From positions 1 through 54,545 of IMG/VR virus record IMGVR_UViG_3300005528_000072: a stretch of 54,545 nucleotides of DNA; one strand, 5' to 3'. The DNA is from a virus. Numbering within the stretch: the stretch's first letter is position 1; each line of letters opens with the position of its first letter. Position numbers and translations under genes: made by a program. The notes below the pieces were generated by a model that did no database searches, had not been told where the DNA came from, and saw only the letters and a list, made by a program, of their open reading frames with translations. Below are positions 26,171 through 34,731 of this stretch, one piece after another.

Positions 26171-28233
26171 TATGATGTCATTTTTTCAAGTGTTGTTACA
26201 ATTGATGTTGCATCATTTTCGTCAATCGTTATAATCACATTTCTTGTTGACTCAATTACACCTTCCTCAGAAACTACGGTCAAGCGTAATAAACCATCGT
26301 TTGACGAAACAGAAAGTATTTTTAAATCATTCAGTATAATAATTCCAGTATCATAATAAATTTCACCAACATTAGCATCAATAATTTGTCTATTGGCGTT
26401 TTCATCATAGTAGATAACTCTGAGTGTTCCAACTTTCGAATCAATTATCGCCGTTGCGGAACCACTATAGCCCCCACCACCCGTAATAGTCACGGTAGCA
26501 CGTGTATAATCAGTGCCACGATTTGTCATATTAATTTGTGTAATTCTTCCACCTTCGATGACTGCTTCTGCTGTAGCACCTGTACCGTCACCGGAAATTG
26601 TAACTGTTGGTGTTGAAGTATATCCATATCCAGCATTTATAATTTCTATAGATGAAACACCTGTAAATGATTGAGGAATTTCTTCAATGATTGCAGTTCT
26701 ACTCACACCTGTAGCATCATAAACAGAAAACTCTGTTGTTGTCAGCCGATCAGCTAATGTTCCCCTTTTAATAGGAACACCAAAATTTATCGTATAATTT
26801 GAACTTATATTCAGTTTTGGTGTGATTCTTTTCTGAAGTTTGACAAGAGTTTCTGAACCAATAATAGCGTTATTTTCTACACCATCAATTTGATCTTGTA
26901 CTTTTGAAAGAGCAAAAATAGCATTAAATTTATTTAAAAATGTTTGTTTGTAACTAATAATTGCATTTCTAATTTGCGTAGAAAGTTGTGATTCCGTAAG
27001 TATAGTTTTTTTAGAATCATACTTCACTTGATTATTCAACAAAATATAAAGATAATCGGGATCTCTAATTTCAGCACTAACGGAAATAATTGCTCTTGGA
27101 TTAATAATTTCGTCAATTATTCTTTGCTTTTCAGCTTCGCTTATAAAATAGTTATCCTTTGGTTTTAGTGCCACAAAAACTTTACCATAAACTGCCGGTA
27201 TTTCATCTTCTCCACCCCAAACAGATAAAGATTCAACTGAGGGGTAACTTTTTTTAATATAAGATTCATAATCTTTGGTTGTGACTAAACGATTTTGCGT
27301 TGTATACTGAAGAGGTGCCGAAAATTTTATCTCATCTACACTTTCACGTTCAGCACCACCCGAAGCAGCACTTACAGGATTAATAGTAAAATTTGTTTGA
27401 TTTTCATTATCGGAGTCAATCAAAGAACCGGTAGCTACGAAATTATTTGCTTTGTTTGCGGCAGTTCCATTTGTGACCAAATAAGTCACACCTACTACTG
27501 AACCGTTTGTTAAACTTTTACCTGTTACGTCGTTACCAAAATAAATCGCATATTTTTGACCTCTATTTTCTTGCAAATAAAATACAGTAGAAGTTGTCGT
27601 GTTTTCGGAAGCGTCTGAAGCAAGAGTATAAATCTCTTGATCTGTATTTGAAGCAGAAGAACGAACAGACACAGTTAAAGTTGTTGTGTCAATGTTCACA
27701 TCTGGAAGAACAAAAATTTGTTTTGGATTTGTTGTTTGGTCGTAAGTAAAATTATAAGTTACTAGTTGACCCTCATATATTGGCAGATTTAAAAATAAAA
27801 AATCTGTATTCGCCTTAGTTACGGTCTTTTCTTCTAATGTTACAAAATTATAACTTACCCCATCAATTTCATTTGATAAAAAAGCAAAACCTTTTGGTAT
27901 AGTTAAAGTTAAACCATCATCAACATCAGTATTTACCGTGAAGTTAAGAACAGCACGTGGGGCTTTTCTTGAGTAAGGTACATATCCTAAAACTTTGGCA
28001 TGAGAAATTACAGAATCTCTCAATAGTGCCGTGTCCATAAATGATTCATTGGCAACCATGTTCAAGTAATATGCTTGATAGTGAGTGTTGTAAGCCAAAA
28101 TATCCAACAATATACTTAATCCAGAACCGTCAAAATCATAATCTGTAAACTCAGATTGACTCTTTAGATAAGTTTTTAAATTTTGCTTGATTTGATCAAA
28201 ATCAAGTTCTGTAACTTGTAGTGGTTCAGCCAT
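26170..28233 (-). CDS. 6: baseplate wedge subunit gp6
   Basis: 687 aa (T4 gp6 is 660). Clear gp6/J-like features: FTDYDFDGSGLSILLDILAY, NTHYQAYYLNMVANESFMDT, ALLRDSVISHAKVLGYVPYS, and further on VTTKDYESYIKKSYPSVESL with SVWGGEDEIP. gp6 dimers form the inner ring of the baseplate that holds the wedges together. At about 535-610 there is an inserted module (GYGYTSTPTVTISGDGTGAT, then GTDYTRATVTITGGGG) shared with gp8 and the gp7-position protein. The start is 2 nt after the gp25 stop. Confidence 0.9.
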   Translation of the reverse strand: MAEPLQVTELDFDQIKQNLKTYLKSQSEFTDYDFDGSGLSILLDILAYNTHYQAYYLNMVANESFMDTALLRDSVISHAKVLGYVPYSRKAPRAVLNFTVNTDVDDGLTLTIPKGFAFLSNEIDGVSYNFVTLEEKTVTKANTDFLFLNLPIYEGQLVTYNFTYDQTTNPKQIFVLPDVNIDTTTLTVSVRSSASNTDQEIYTLASDASENTTTSTVFYLQENRGQKYAIYFGNDVTGKSLTNGSVVGVTYLVTNGTAANKANNFVATGSLIDSDNENQTNFTINPVSAASGGAERESVDEIKFSAPLQYTTQNRLVTTKDYESYIKKSYPSVESLSVWGGEDEIPAVYGKVFVALKPKDNYFISEAEKQRIIDEIINPRAIISVSAEIRDPDYLYILLNNQVKYDSKKTILTESQLSTQIRNAIISYKQTFLNKFNAIFALSKVQDQIDGVENNAIIGSETLVKLQKRITPKLNISSNYTINFGVPIKRGTLADRLTTTEFSVYDATGVSRTAIIEEIPQSFTGVSSIEIINAGYGYTSTPTVTISGDGTGATAEAVIEGGRITQINMTNRGTDYTRATVTITGGGGYSGSATAIIDSKVGTLRVIYYDENANRQIIDANVGEIYYDTGIIILNDLKILSVSSNDGLLRLTVVSEEGVIESTRNVIITIDENDATSIVTTLEKMTS

Positions 28234-28234
28234 T

Positions 28235-28657
28235 TTATCTTATACGTTCTAAAAAGAAATTAATTGTAATTGGATTAGCTAAATTAATTATGTAAAAAGT
28301 CATTGTCACTTTGTATCCATTTTCGTCTGGTGCAGGTATGGCAACAATTGATTCAACAGAAACTCTAGGTTCATAATTGTTAATTACATCAAGCAATCGT
28401 CTTTCAATTGATGCACCAAAAACTGAGTCAACTGGTTCAAAAAGTAAAGCACGAATTGAAGATCCTAATTCTGGTTGAAAAGGTCTTTCATAAAAGTTAG
28501 TAGATACTAGATTTTTTACAGAGTTAATTACAGCTTTTTCATTAAGATGAACACTAACATCTTTCTTAACAGGATGTGCCGTAAAATTTAAATCTAAGTC
28601 TCTATAAGACCTTTCGGTTTCAATCTTAGGATTAATTGATGTTATTGTAGTAGTCAT
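28235..28657 (-). CDS. 25: baseplate wedge subunit gp25
   Basis: 140 aa (T4 gp25 is 132). Matches the gp25/GPW lysozyme-like fold family, which is structural: VKNLVSTNFYERPFQPELGS, SIRALLFEPVD, then RLLDVINNYEPRVSVESI. gp25 sits next to the gp6 core bundle and helps start sheath polymerisation. The EPR motif after the central helix is conserved. It lies between the PAAR gene and gp6, a common order in marine T4-like phages. Confidence 0.9.
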   Translation of the reverse strand: MTTTITSINPKIETERSYRDLDLNFTAHPVKKDVSVHLNEKAVINSVKNLVSTNFYERPFQPELGSSIRALLFEPVDSVFGASIERRLLDVINNYEPRVSVESIVAIPAPDENGYKVTMTFYIINLANPITINFFLERIR

Positions 28658-28668
28658 GTTTTATTTAT

Positions 28669-28980
28669 TCAACCTCCAGCAAAAACATCTTGCGAGCCTT
28701 GTGTGATTATGTTGGGCCCATATTCGTCACCAATTCTACCTATTCCCAAACCGCCTATTTTAACCGAACTAGAATATGATGATAATGTTGATGTGTCTAA
28801 GGTGCATCCTCTTTTAGGATGAGGCGATATAGTATTGCCCGCAACAACAATTAATTTACCGTTAGCCCTAACGTTTTTACTGTTGACTTGACCAACCGAT
28901 GTTCTCAATGGAGACTTACATTTTTTGCCTGATCCGTCTTTCGACATAACTCTGTCGCTTTGTCTTGCAACTGCCGGCAT
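28669..28980 (-). CDS. PAAR-motif baseplate spike tip protein
   Basis: 103 aa. Starts MPAVARQSDR and has VRANGKLIVVAGNTISPHP, then GCTLDTSTLSSYSS and GIGRIGDEYGPN, the repeated polar/Gly turns and P-H residues of PAAR proteins that sharpen the tip of the gp5 spike (T4 gp5.4 equivalent). Cys and His residues in the middle could bind the metal ion of the PAAR cone. It is encoded two genes after gp5, and its ATG overlaps the stop of the 197-aa gene. Confidence 0.8.
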   Translation of the reverse strand: MPAVARQSDRVMSKDGSGKKCKSPLRTSVGQVNSKNVRANGKLIVVAGNTISPHPKRGCTLDTSTLSSYSSSVKIGGLGIGRIGDEYGPNIITQGSQDVFAGG

Positions 28981-29573
28981 TAGTTTTTCCCCCTTGCTAC
29001 TAAATCTATAATTGTTCTTCTAGCTGGCTCGTATTCCCAATAATGCCACTGAAATAAGTCAATTTCAATGTCTTGTTCTGGAGTCAGTGGCGTAGATTGA
29101 ACTCTTAATTTTATTGGATAAGTTAATTCCAATTCTGTTGGTTGAGGCATTTCGTAATAATTTAAAGCATAAAAATCTTTAGTCGTGTTTGCATCTAATA
29201 TTTCTTGTTCATATTTTGTTCCAGATGCATCAAGAGTTGGCATTGTAAATTGAAAATATGTGCCAGGAAAAACATTTGAAGTTGTACCAATAACTCTTAA
29301 AGTATTAGTATCAATAGGATTTGCAGTTAATCCTATACTATTAAAATCATATAAAGGTGTTACAGCCAAAACATCGACGTATACCTTTTCAAGGTCCGGA
29401 ATCTGCAAATAATATGCGGTAAAATTCATATCGACAGAAAACGTAGTTTTTTCATAAGCTGATGGTAAAGTTCTACGTTTTTCTTCAGCATCAAGAATAT
29501 CATCCCTGTCATCGTCAGGTATTGTAACGAAGCCAGAAAGGTTTGATTGTGAAGTTTCAATAAAAACAGACAT
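28980..29573 (-). CDS. conserved baseplate-operon protein
   Basis: 197 aa. Beta-rich with a recognisable lay-out: FSVDMNFTAYYLQIPDLEKV near 45-65, TSNVFPGTYFQFTMP near 115-130, and IEIDLFQWHYWEYEPARRTI at the end. I do not know a T4 counterpart. Its position between gp5 and the PAAR tip, with a one-base overlap of the latter, suggests a hub or spike component. No signal peptide, transmembrane segment or catalytic motif is visible. Confidence 0.6.
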   Translation of the reverse strand: MSVFIETSQSNLSGFVTIPDDDRDDILDAEEKRRTLPSAYEKTTFSVDMNFTAYYLQIPDLEKVYVDVLAVTPLYDFNSIGLTANPIDTNTLRVIGTTSNVFPGTYFQFTMPTLDASGTKYEQEILDANTTKDFYALNYYEMPQPTELELTYPIKLRVQSTPLTPEQDIEIDLFQWHYWEYEPARRTIIDLVARGKN

Positions 29574-29574
29574 A

Positions 29575-30438
29575 TTAGTTGAAATCTATTTGTGGAGCAT
29601 TGAATGACATATTTCCACTTGAGTTTATCTCACAGGTTCCACCTATTTCAGCTTGAAAATTACCTCCAACTTCCATGTTTACATTACCATCTACGTATAA
29701 TTCTACATTACCTTTTATATAAACTTTTTCGTCACCAATAACAACTTCAAATTTATTTCTTTGTATTCTTTCTACTCTATCACCTTCTGGTCCCCACTCA
29801 GTGTATGAGCCTGAGCGATGATAAACATGAACACGTTCGGCGCCTTTAGTATCATCAAATTCTAGGGCATGTCCTGACTCAGACTCATATACATTGTTGT
29901 AGGGATACTTTGCATTGTAATATGAATCTGGTTCTACTTTACTTGCTTTTTTTTCTTTTTTTGCAGTCAGTATTTCAGATGGATAATCAGAATCATTTCG
30001 AGCAAGTCTTGATGTTGTTGGTTCATCTAACTTACGTGGATAGTTTGTTGATGACTCATATGGCTTGACTGGCGCAGCAGAAACTTCTTCTGGTGTTCTA
30101 GCATCATTGAAGCCTTGTTGATAGTTGGCAGCATTGAGTGGTATACCCGGAAGTACGCCAAGAATTACAGGCACTTGAGCATTTTCACCATCAACGAAAA
30201 AACCAAATACCATATCACCCTCACGTGGCGGGTAAACATTATTGGTATTTACTGGAATTGAAGACATCGCCCAAGGCAAGTCATCTGTTGGCAATAAAGA
30301 CTTATTGTCGGTGTGCCAACCAACACAACGAACCCTACAGCGACCAAGTTTTAAAGGATCGTTGATTTTTTCAACAATCCCCATCCACCAGGTAAAGCCA
30401 TATTTACCAGCAAAATCTTTATTATCAGTAGCTTCCAT
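29575..30438 (-). CDS. 5: baseplate hub spike gp5, lacking the lysozyme domain
   Basis: 287 aa, about half of T4 gp5 (575 aa). Residues 12-115 are the OB-fold (WWMGIVEKINDPLKLGRCRV, then DDLPWAMSSIPV, REGDMVFGFFVDGE, PVILGVLPGIP). Residues about 185-287 are the C-terminal beta-helix needle (ESGHALEFDDTKGAERVHVY, then YIKGNVELYVDGNVNMEVGG and a final GTCEINSSGNMSFNAPQIDF). The T4-lysozyme-like domain that lies between them in T4 is absent; a 70-residue low-complexity linker (EEVSAAPVKPYESSTNYPRK) takes its place. It overlaps the 449-aa hub gene by 14 nt. Peptidoglycan cutting is probably taken over by the GH19 and M15 domains encoded at 38083 and 40149. Confidence 0.85.
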   Translation of the reverse strand: MEATDNKDFAGKYGFTWWMGIVEKINDPLKLGRCRVRCVGWHTDNKSLLPTDDLPWAMSSIPVNTNNVYPPREGDMVFGFFVDGENAQVPVILGVLPGIPLNAANYQQGFNDARTPEEVSAAPVKPYESSTNYPRKLDEPTTSRLARNDSDYPSEILTAKKEKKASKVEPDSYYNAKYPYNNVYESESGHALEFDDTKGAERVHVYHRSGSYTEWGPEGDRVERIQRNKFEVVIGDEKVYIKGNVELYVDGNVNMEVGGNFQAEIGGTCEINSSGNMSFNAPQIDFN

Positions 30439-31774
30439 AAGTCTCTATCGCTTGATTTTGTTCTGGCACACTTTGTGGTATAAAGTCAGTTTCATTCGAT
30501 GTTGTTGCAAGTTCTAAAACTGTTTCATGCATATCATACTTAATAATATGTCTTGTAGCAATAATCAAATATTTCCCACTTAACGAACGATCTTCGTTTT
30601 CGGAGCCACTTTCTTTTTTTGAAAAATCTGGTACACGAACATTCAAATTGAAGCCCGAAGTCAATTGAAAATTACCAGGCATCACAAGTTTAATTCTTTT
30701 GTTCATTAGATTGCTAAAAATGGCTTTTCGAGCAAATATAAAATCTTCTGGGTTTTCAACTTTTGAGATTGATGTGGGATCATACTTTTTAATGTACTCA
30801 CTATTTTTTATGTTAGCGCCAAAAATATTCACTACCTTTTTTGAGTCGAACGCTTGAGTTGCTGTTTCACCACCTCGATTCTTTGATTGAGAAAAGTTGG
30901 CAGTATCGTTGCCGTGATCCATAGCGTTGTAATGATCTTCAAACCCAATACGTTTATTTTGTACTGTTCTTGTAATAGGATCAAATCCAATAAATGTTCC
31001 AGCAGCCACACCCTCTCTAGTGGTTTTTATTTTATCAGACTGATTAACAACTTCAAAATGTCGTGGGCTTAACAAATCTTGATTTGGTTTTGTTTCTTCT
31101 AAATTTTTTGCTGGAAATTTAATCTTGAACAGATAATCAGACGAAAGAAGATAAGACAGTGAAGCAAAGTTAAACCCCAAATTGTTTTCAAAGAAAACAT
31201 AGTTGGGTGATCTTCTTTGATCAACAGCACGTTTAGCACACCATTCTAAAGCATCAAGAGGTTTCAAATTAGGTATAACTAAATCACGAATACCAGTCGT
31301 GTCTTGGAACACGCCTCTTAATTTTTGTTCTGGTACTTTTAAATAATTGACCAGTATTTTATTGACCACATCACTGTAAGTTGTTTTGTATGATTGATTT
31401 ATTTTTTGTTGTTCAGAAAAAATAAACTCATCAGAAACAAATTCTAAAGTGTATGTTTCGGCATTTTGTTGTAGTGTGGCTCTGTTACTTTGACGATATA
31501 TTCTAAATGCTTTTTTTAAACGAAAAGACGATGAGTCTGTATCCTTACCAATGTTTACAAGAAGAACTTCCGACCCATCAAACAAAAGTTTAGACGATAA
31601 TCCAATAGAATCAATAATGACTACAGCACCCGACATGACCGGAGATAAAAGAGAGTCAAATATGTTTATTTCCTGAAACAGTTTAGATATGTCCAACTTA
31701 CCTGCTTTAGTTACAATAGCAAGTTCGTTGATACTAAATTTTGATGGCGTTTCCGGTAAATTAACTGTTTCCAT
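30425..31774 (-). CDS. 27: gp27-like baseplate hub protein
   Basis: 449 aa (T4 gp27 is 391). Hub-type layout: an N-terminal tube-like domain (LDISKLFQEINIFDSLLSPV, MSGAVVIIDS) and an early FRLKKAFRIYRQSN segment, then YSDVVNKILVNYL, DALEWCAKRAVDQRRSPNYV with FFENNLGFNF, and a C-terminal LSGKYLIIATRHIIKYDMHE. These are typical of hub proteins related to gp27/gpD. It forms the trimer that gp5 binds, consistent with its 14-nt overlap with gp5. Confidence 0.8.
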   Translation of the reverse strand: METVNLPETPSKFSINELAIVTKAGKLDISKLFQEINIFDSLLSPVMSGAVVIIDSIGLSSKLLFDGSEVLLVNIGKDTDSSSFRLKKAFRIYRQSNRATLQQNAETYTLEFVSDEFIFSEQQKINQSYKTTYSDVVNKILVNYLKVPEQKLRGVFQDTTGIRDLVIPNLKPLDALEWCAKRAVDQRRSPNYVFFENNLGFNFASLSYLLSSDYLFKIKFPAKNLEETKPNQDLLSPRHFEVVNQSDKIKTTREGVAAGTFIGFDPITRTVQNKRIGFEDHYNAMDHGNDTANFSQSKNRGGETATQAFDSKKVVNIFGANIKNSEYIKKYDPTSISKVENPEDFIFARKAIFSNLMNKRIKLVMPGNFQLTSGFNLNVRVPDFSKKESGSENEDRSLSGKYLIIATRHIIKYDMHETVLELATTSNETDFIPQSVPEQNQAIETYGSY

Positions 31775-31777
31775 TTT

Positions 31778-32440
31778 TTAATCTTTAGAATTCACCACTC
31801 GTTTGAATTCATCAAGCAAACCGGACTGCGACACAATATCTGCTCTGAGCAACTTAATTTTTCTTTTTGATTCATTTAAATTTACTTCATAATCATAATA
31901 TGTTTCCGTTTCTTTCGTCACTGTTTGTGTTACGGTTGTATTATTTTGTAATGTATATGTGGAAGTTACAATAGCAACATTCGCATACGTATTGGCATCT
32001 ACTTCTAACTTTTCTTTGATTGTATCTTTTAAAGAATTATTTGTAACTCTTGTAATAACTTTATAATAAGATTTTGTGTTTGATTGTGACCAAGCTAATC
32101 CGGTTTGTGGTGTTGTATTTGCCGCACCATTGGCTGTGTATTTGACATTAACATATTTTATAATTGTTCTTTGATCAAGAGGCCAATCGTATTGAGGATC
32201 GATGATATCATTGAATAGTAAAACTACCCAATGTCTTTCGGGTGAACCATAATACTTGTTAGCAATTGTTTCTGGCGTATCGCCATCTTGAATGTCATAT
32301 GGATAAAAAATACTAGAGTTTTCTTTTAGACTTTGTTCAAATCCAAAACGAGCAATAATGTTTGTTACAAAATCAGCAGCCGTTGACTTATCGGATAAAG
32401 AATAAAGCGTTTTTGGAAAAAAATTAAAATACTTGGCCAT
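31778..32440 (-). CDS. 53: baseplate wedge subunit gp53
   Basis: 220 aa (T4 gp53 is 196). Very clear match: MAKYFNFFPKTLYSLSDKST, then YPYDIQDGDTPETIANKYYG, SPERHWVVLLFNDIIDPQYD, WPLD. The DTPETIANKYYGSPERHW stretch is a LysM-like element. gp53 clamps adjacent wedges in the baseplate. T4 encodes gp4-gp53-gp5 in one direction; here gp4 is on the other strand across a divergent promoter region and gp48 is inserted. Confidence 0.9.
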   Translation of the reverse strand: MAKYFNFFPKTLYSLSDKSTAADFVTNIIARFGFEQSLKENSSIFYPYDIQDGDTPETIANKYYGSPERHWVVLLFNDIIDPQYDWPLDQRTIIKYVNVKYTANGAANTTPQTGLAWSQSNTKSYYKVITRVTNNSLKDTIKEKLEVDANTYANVAIVTSTYTLQNNTTVTQTVTKETETYYDYEVNLNESKRKIKLLRADIVSQSGLLDEFKRVVNSKD

Positions 32441-32443
32441 AAA

Positions 32444-33673
32444 TTATCTTTTGAGAGTATTATAAATGTCTTGTACTTTGGTGCCAACAGACTGTGTTGA
32501 TTTATATCCTCCATCACCACGAACCATGCTTTTCTTTGTAAGAATAACGGTTTCTTTAAAATCAAGTGTTAATTGAATAGCTGTAGGCATACCAGTACGA
32601 CCCAAACGTGGATCATTTTCGCCAAACATTTCATATGCTGTCCAACCATTTGGCGCATAATTTACTGACATGTTTGTAAGAACACATCGACCTATGCCAG
32701 GTAAGTTTGGATTCGGACGACCGCCGTAGTAAAAAGAAAGTTCAAACTCTGAAGGTGGTATCAAAAGAAGGCCACCCGAACCGCCATCTATCTCTGGTGC
32801 TTGATGAAATCTTAAACGCTCTAAAATGTTTTGAACTTCTAGTGCTTCTTTTTCATCACGGGGATAAAACATGAATTCGAAGGTAAATTGTCTAAAAGAC
32901 GGTGATGAATAAAGCAGTTCAAGCATTGGATTATTCACACCACCCAGAGCCAAAAATGCGGCAGCCCTAGCCGAGCCTTGTCCAATAACTGCTCCACTAG
33001 CTTCAATTCCCTTTTGAATAGCAGCAGTTGCCGCTGGTCCCTTTAGACCCTTTTCAGCAGCCGCTTTAGGATCTAAACCATTCTTTAAGTCTTCTAATAC
33101 AGACTTACCTGCTACTGCTATTTTACCACCCAACTCTTCACCTAAAGCCGCTTCAGCATATGATTGTCCGAAAGTATATTGAAGTGTATCGGGCATGTAG
33201 AGAACAATTGTCTCGTCAGTCTTTGTAGTTGTTTTTATCAGAGAATCATTTTCAATACTCTGTACGTTGCTGATGTATGAGTTCTGATCAATATCTACAG
33301 CAGCACTTTGCTTGATCGGTCCGCCAAAATTAGTTGCGATGTTTTTACCAAACAAACTTTTACCGCTTGTAAAATTATTTACAGCATTATCGATGGCACT
33401 ATTAATTTTTGATGCGAAAGATGGGCTTTGTGTTCCGGATACTTCTTGTTTTATTGAACCAATTCTATTGACACCACTTTGCTGGACACCTTGATATTGT
33501 GAGTTGTTTTGTTTAAACACATTGACAACCATGTAATGCGCTTTGTCATAATTACCAATGTCTAAAGGATATCTGAATGTATTTGATGTGGTGCCCTGAA
33601 AAAGAGGTGCCAGCGGTCCTCTTCTATTATCTTCTTTTGCTATGGTGATATCTGACAGACCGAAAAATGCCAT
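32444..33673 (-). CDS. 48: baseplate tail-tube cap gp48
   Basis: 409 aa (T4 gp48 is 364). It has FRYPLDIGNYDKAHYMVVNV at the start, TDETIVLYMPDTLQYTFGQS, YAEAALG, and a tube-fold C-terminal half (SSPSFRQFTFEFMFYPRDEK, EALEVQNILERLRFHQAPEI, FGENDPRLGRTGMPTAIQLT). This matches the gp48/gp54-type tube initiators that sit between hub and tail tube. A late promoter box at 33703-33710 and AGGA before the ATG make it the first gene of the baseplate operon. Confidence 0.85.
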   Translation of the reverse strand: MAFFGLSDITIAKEDNRRGPLAPLFQGTTSNTFRYPLDIGNYDKAHYMVVNVFKQNNSQYQGVQQSGVNRIGSIKQEVSGTQSPSFASKINSAIDNAVNNFTSGKSLFGKNIATNFGGPIKQSAAVDIDQNSYISNVQSIENDSLIKTTTKTDETIVLYMPDTLQYTFGQSYAEAALGEELGGKIAVAGKSVLEDLKNGLDPKAAAEKGLKGPAATAAIQKGIEASGAVIGQGSARAAAFLALGGVNNPMLELLYSSPSFRQFTFEFMFYPRDEKEALEVQNILERLRFHQAPEIDGGSGGLLLIPPSEFELSFYYGGRPNPNLPGIGRCVLTNMSVNYAPNGWTAYEMFGENDPRLGRTGMPTAIQLTLDFKETVILTKKSMVRGDGGYKSTQSVGTKVQDIYNTLKR

Positions 33674-33702
33674 GAGGGTTCCTGTTTTGATTGACTAGAT
33701 AG

Positions 33703-33710
33703 TATTTATG
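33703..33710 (-). promoter_or_regulatory. late promoter box (CATAAATA) of the baseplate operon
   Basis: On the minus strand CATAAATAC lies 29 nt upstream of the gp48 ATG, followed by an AGGA site. The box overlaps the first codon of the divergent gp4 gene. This is the only clear late promoter for the roughly 17-kb wedge/hub run that follows. Confidence 0.7.
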
Positions 33711-34142
33711 TCAAATAAAGGAAGATTTAAACCGAAAAACCCACAGAAATACAAAGGTGATGCGAACAATATCATCTACAGGTCCACGTGGGAAATAAAG
33801 GTAATGAATTATTTAGATGAAAATCCGAACGTCATTTGGTGGGGTTCGGAAGAACTTCCTATACCTTATTACAGCCCAGTTGACAAAAAGAAGCATCGGT
33901 ACTTTCCAGACTTCATTGCCAAGATGCGTAAAGCAGACGGCACAGTAATGACTTACGTTATAGAAGTCAAGCCAGAGAAACAGACTCAACCACCAACACA
34001 AAAACGCAAGACACGAACATATCTACAAGAAGCAATCACTTACGAAATCAACAAAGCCAAGTGGTATGCTGCCGAAGAGTTCTGTAAAGATCACGGCTGG
34101 CAGTTTCAAATTTTGACTGAAAAGCACTTGGGTATCAGATAA
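33708..34142 (+). CDS. 4: head completion nuclease gp4
   Basis: 144 aa (T4 gp4 is 150). Clear match: MSNKGRFKPKNPQKYKGDAN, NIIYRSTWEIKVMNYLDENP, WWGSEELPIPYYSPVDKKKH, RYFPDFIAKM, and YVIEVKPEKQTQPP. The YFPDF...IEVK pair is a PD-(D/E)XK nuclease core (D near residue 69, E and K near 86-88). gp4 acts on packaged heads before tail joining. There is no recognisable Shine-Dalgarno: the ATG lies inside the divergent late promoter box, so the start is short-leader or leaderless. Confidence 0.9.
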   Translation: MSNKGRFKPKNPQKYKGDANNIIYRSTWEIKVMNYLDENPNVIWWGSEELPIPYYSPVDKKKHRYFPDFIAKMRKADGTVMTYVIEVKPEKQTQPPTQKRKTRTYLQEAITYEINKAKWYAAEEFCKDHGWQFQILTEKHLGIR

Positions 34143-34149
34143 ATACAAC

Positions 34150-34731
34150 ATGGCGAAACGACTCATTGATAGAATTAAGGAATCCCTTGCTAAGTCAGGA
34201 TACGCACCACGATCCCGTGAGGCTCGTTCGTGGCTAAGGTCCAAAGTTCCTTCACTCAGACCCACCAAAGGTGAGTTGATGCGTGATCGTGAACGATTAA
34301 AAAACCAGTCTATTATCGGTCGTATGTACTTTTATTATTATGATCCAAAGACGAAAGATTCGTTGCCATATTACGACAGGTTCCCATTGGTTATTCCAAT
34401 AGAACGATATCCAGACGGCTTTCTAGGGTTGAATCTACATTACATTCACCCAAAGCGACGAATCATTCTTCTCGACAAATTAAGTACAATTTTGAATAAT
34501 CGTGATTATGATGAAACCACAAGATTTAGAATTAGTTACGACTTTTTGAAAAGAGCATCAAAAATCTATGAAGCATCACCGTGTATCAAACGATACTTGT
34601 CTGGACATGTTCAATCTAGATTTTTGGAAATAACTGCCGATGAATGGGACATCGCTGCTCTATTGCCTGTGGAATCTTTTGCAAAAGCAACGGCTAGCAA
34701 AGTCTGGTCAGATTCAGAGGACAAATTTTAA
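34150..34731 (+). CDS. probable gp2-like DNA end protector
   Basis: 193 aa. Basic N-terminus (MAKRLIDRIKESLAKSGYAP), then MYFYYYDPKTKDSLPYYDRF, PLVIPIERYPDGFLGLNLHY, KRRIILLDKL and CIKRYLSGHVQSRFLEITAD. This family is conserved in T4-like phages next to gp4. I link it to gp2 (T4, 274 aa, binds the ends of packaged DNA) mainly from the gene order 2-4-53-5 in T4 and from a remembered similarity, so the name is tentative. Its stop overlaps the start of the next gene (TAATG). Confidence 0.55.
   Translation: MAKRLIDRIKESLAKSGYAPRSREARSWLRSKVPSLRPTKGELMRDRERLKNQSIIGRMYFYYYDPKTKDSLPYYDRFPLVIPIERYPDGFLGLNLHYIHPKRRIILLDKLSTILNNRDYDETTRFRISYDFLKRASKIYEASPCIKRYLSGHVQSRFLEITADEWDIAALLPVESFAKATASKVWSDSEDKF

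Noticed and set aside
28662-28669. AATAAATA before gp25
   Set aside because: 5 nt from the ATG and built from the upstream TAA stop; not counted as a promoter.
34138-34145. GATAAATA before the gp2-like gene
   Set aside because: 4 nt from the ATG and made by the gp4 TAA stop followed by ATA.
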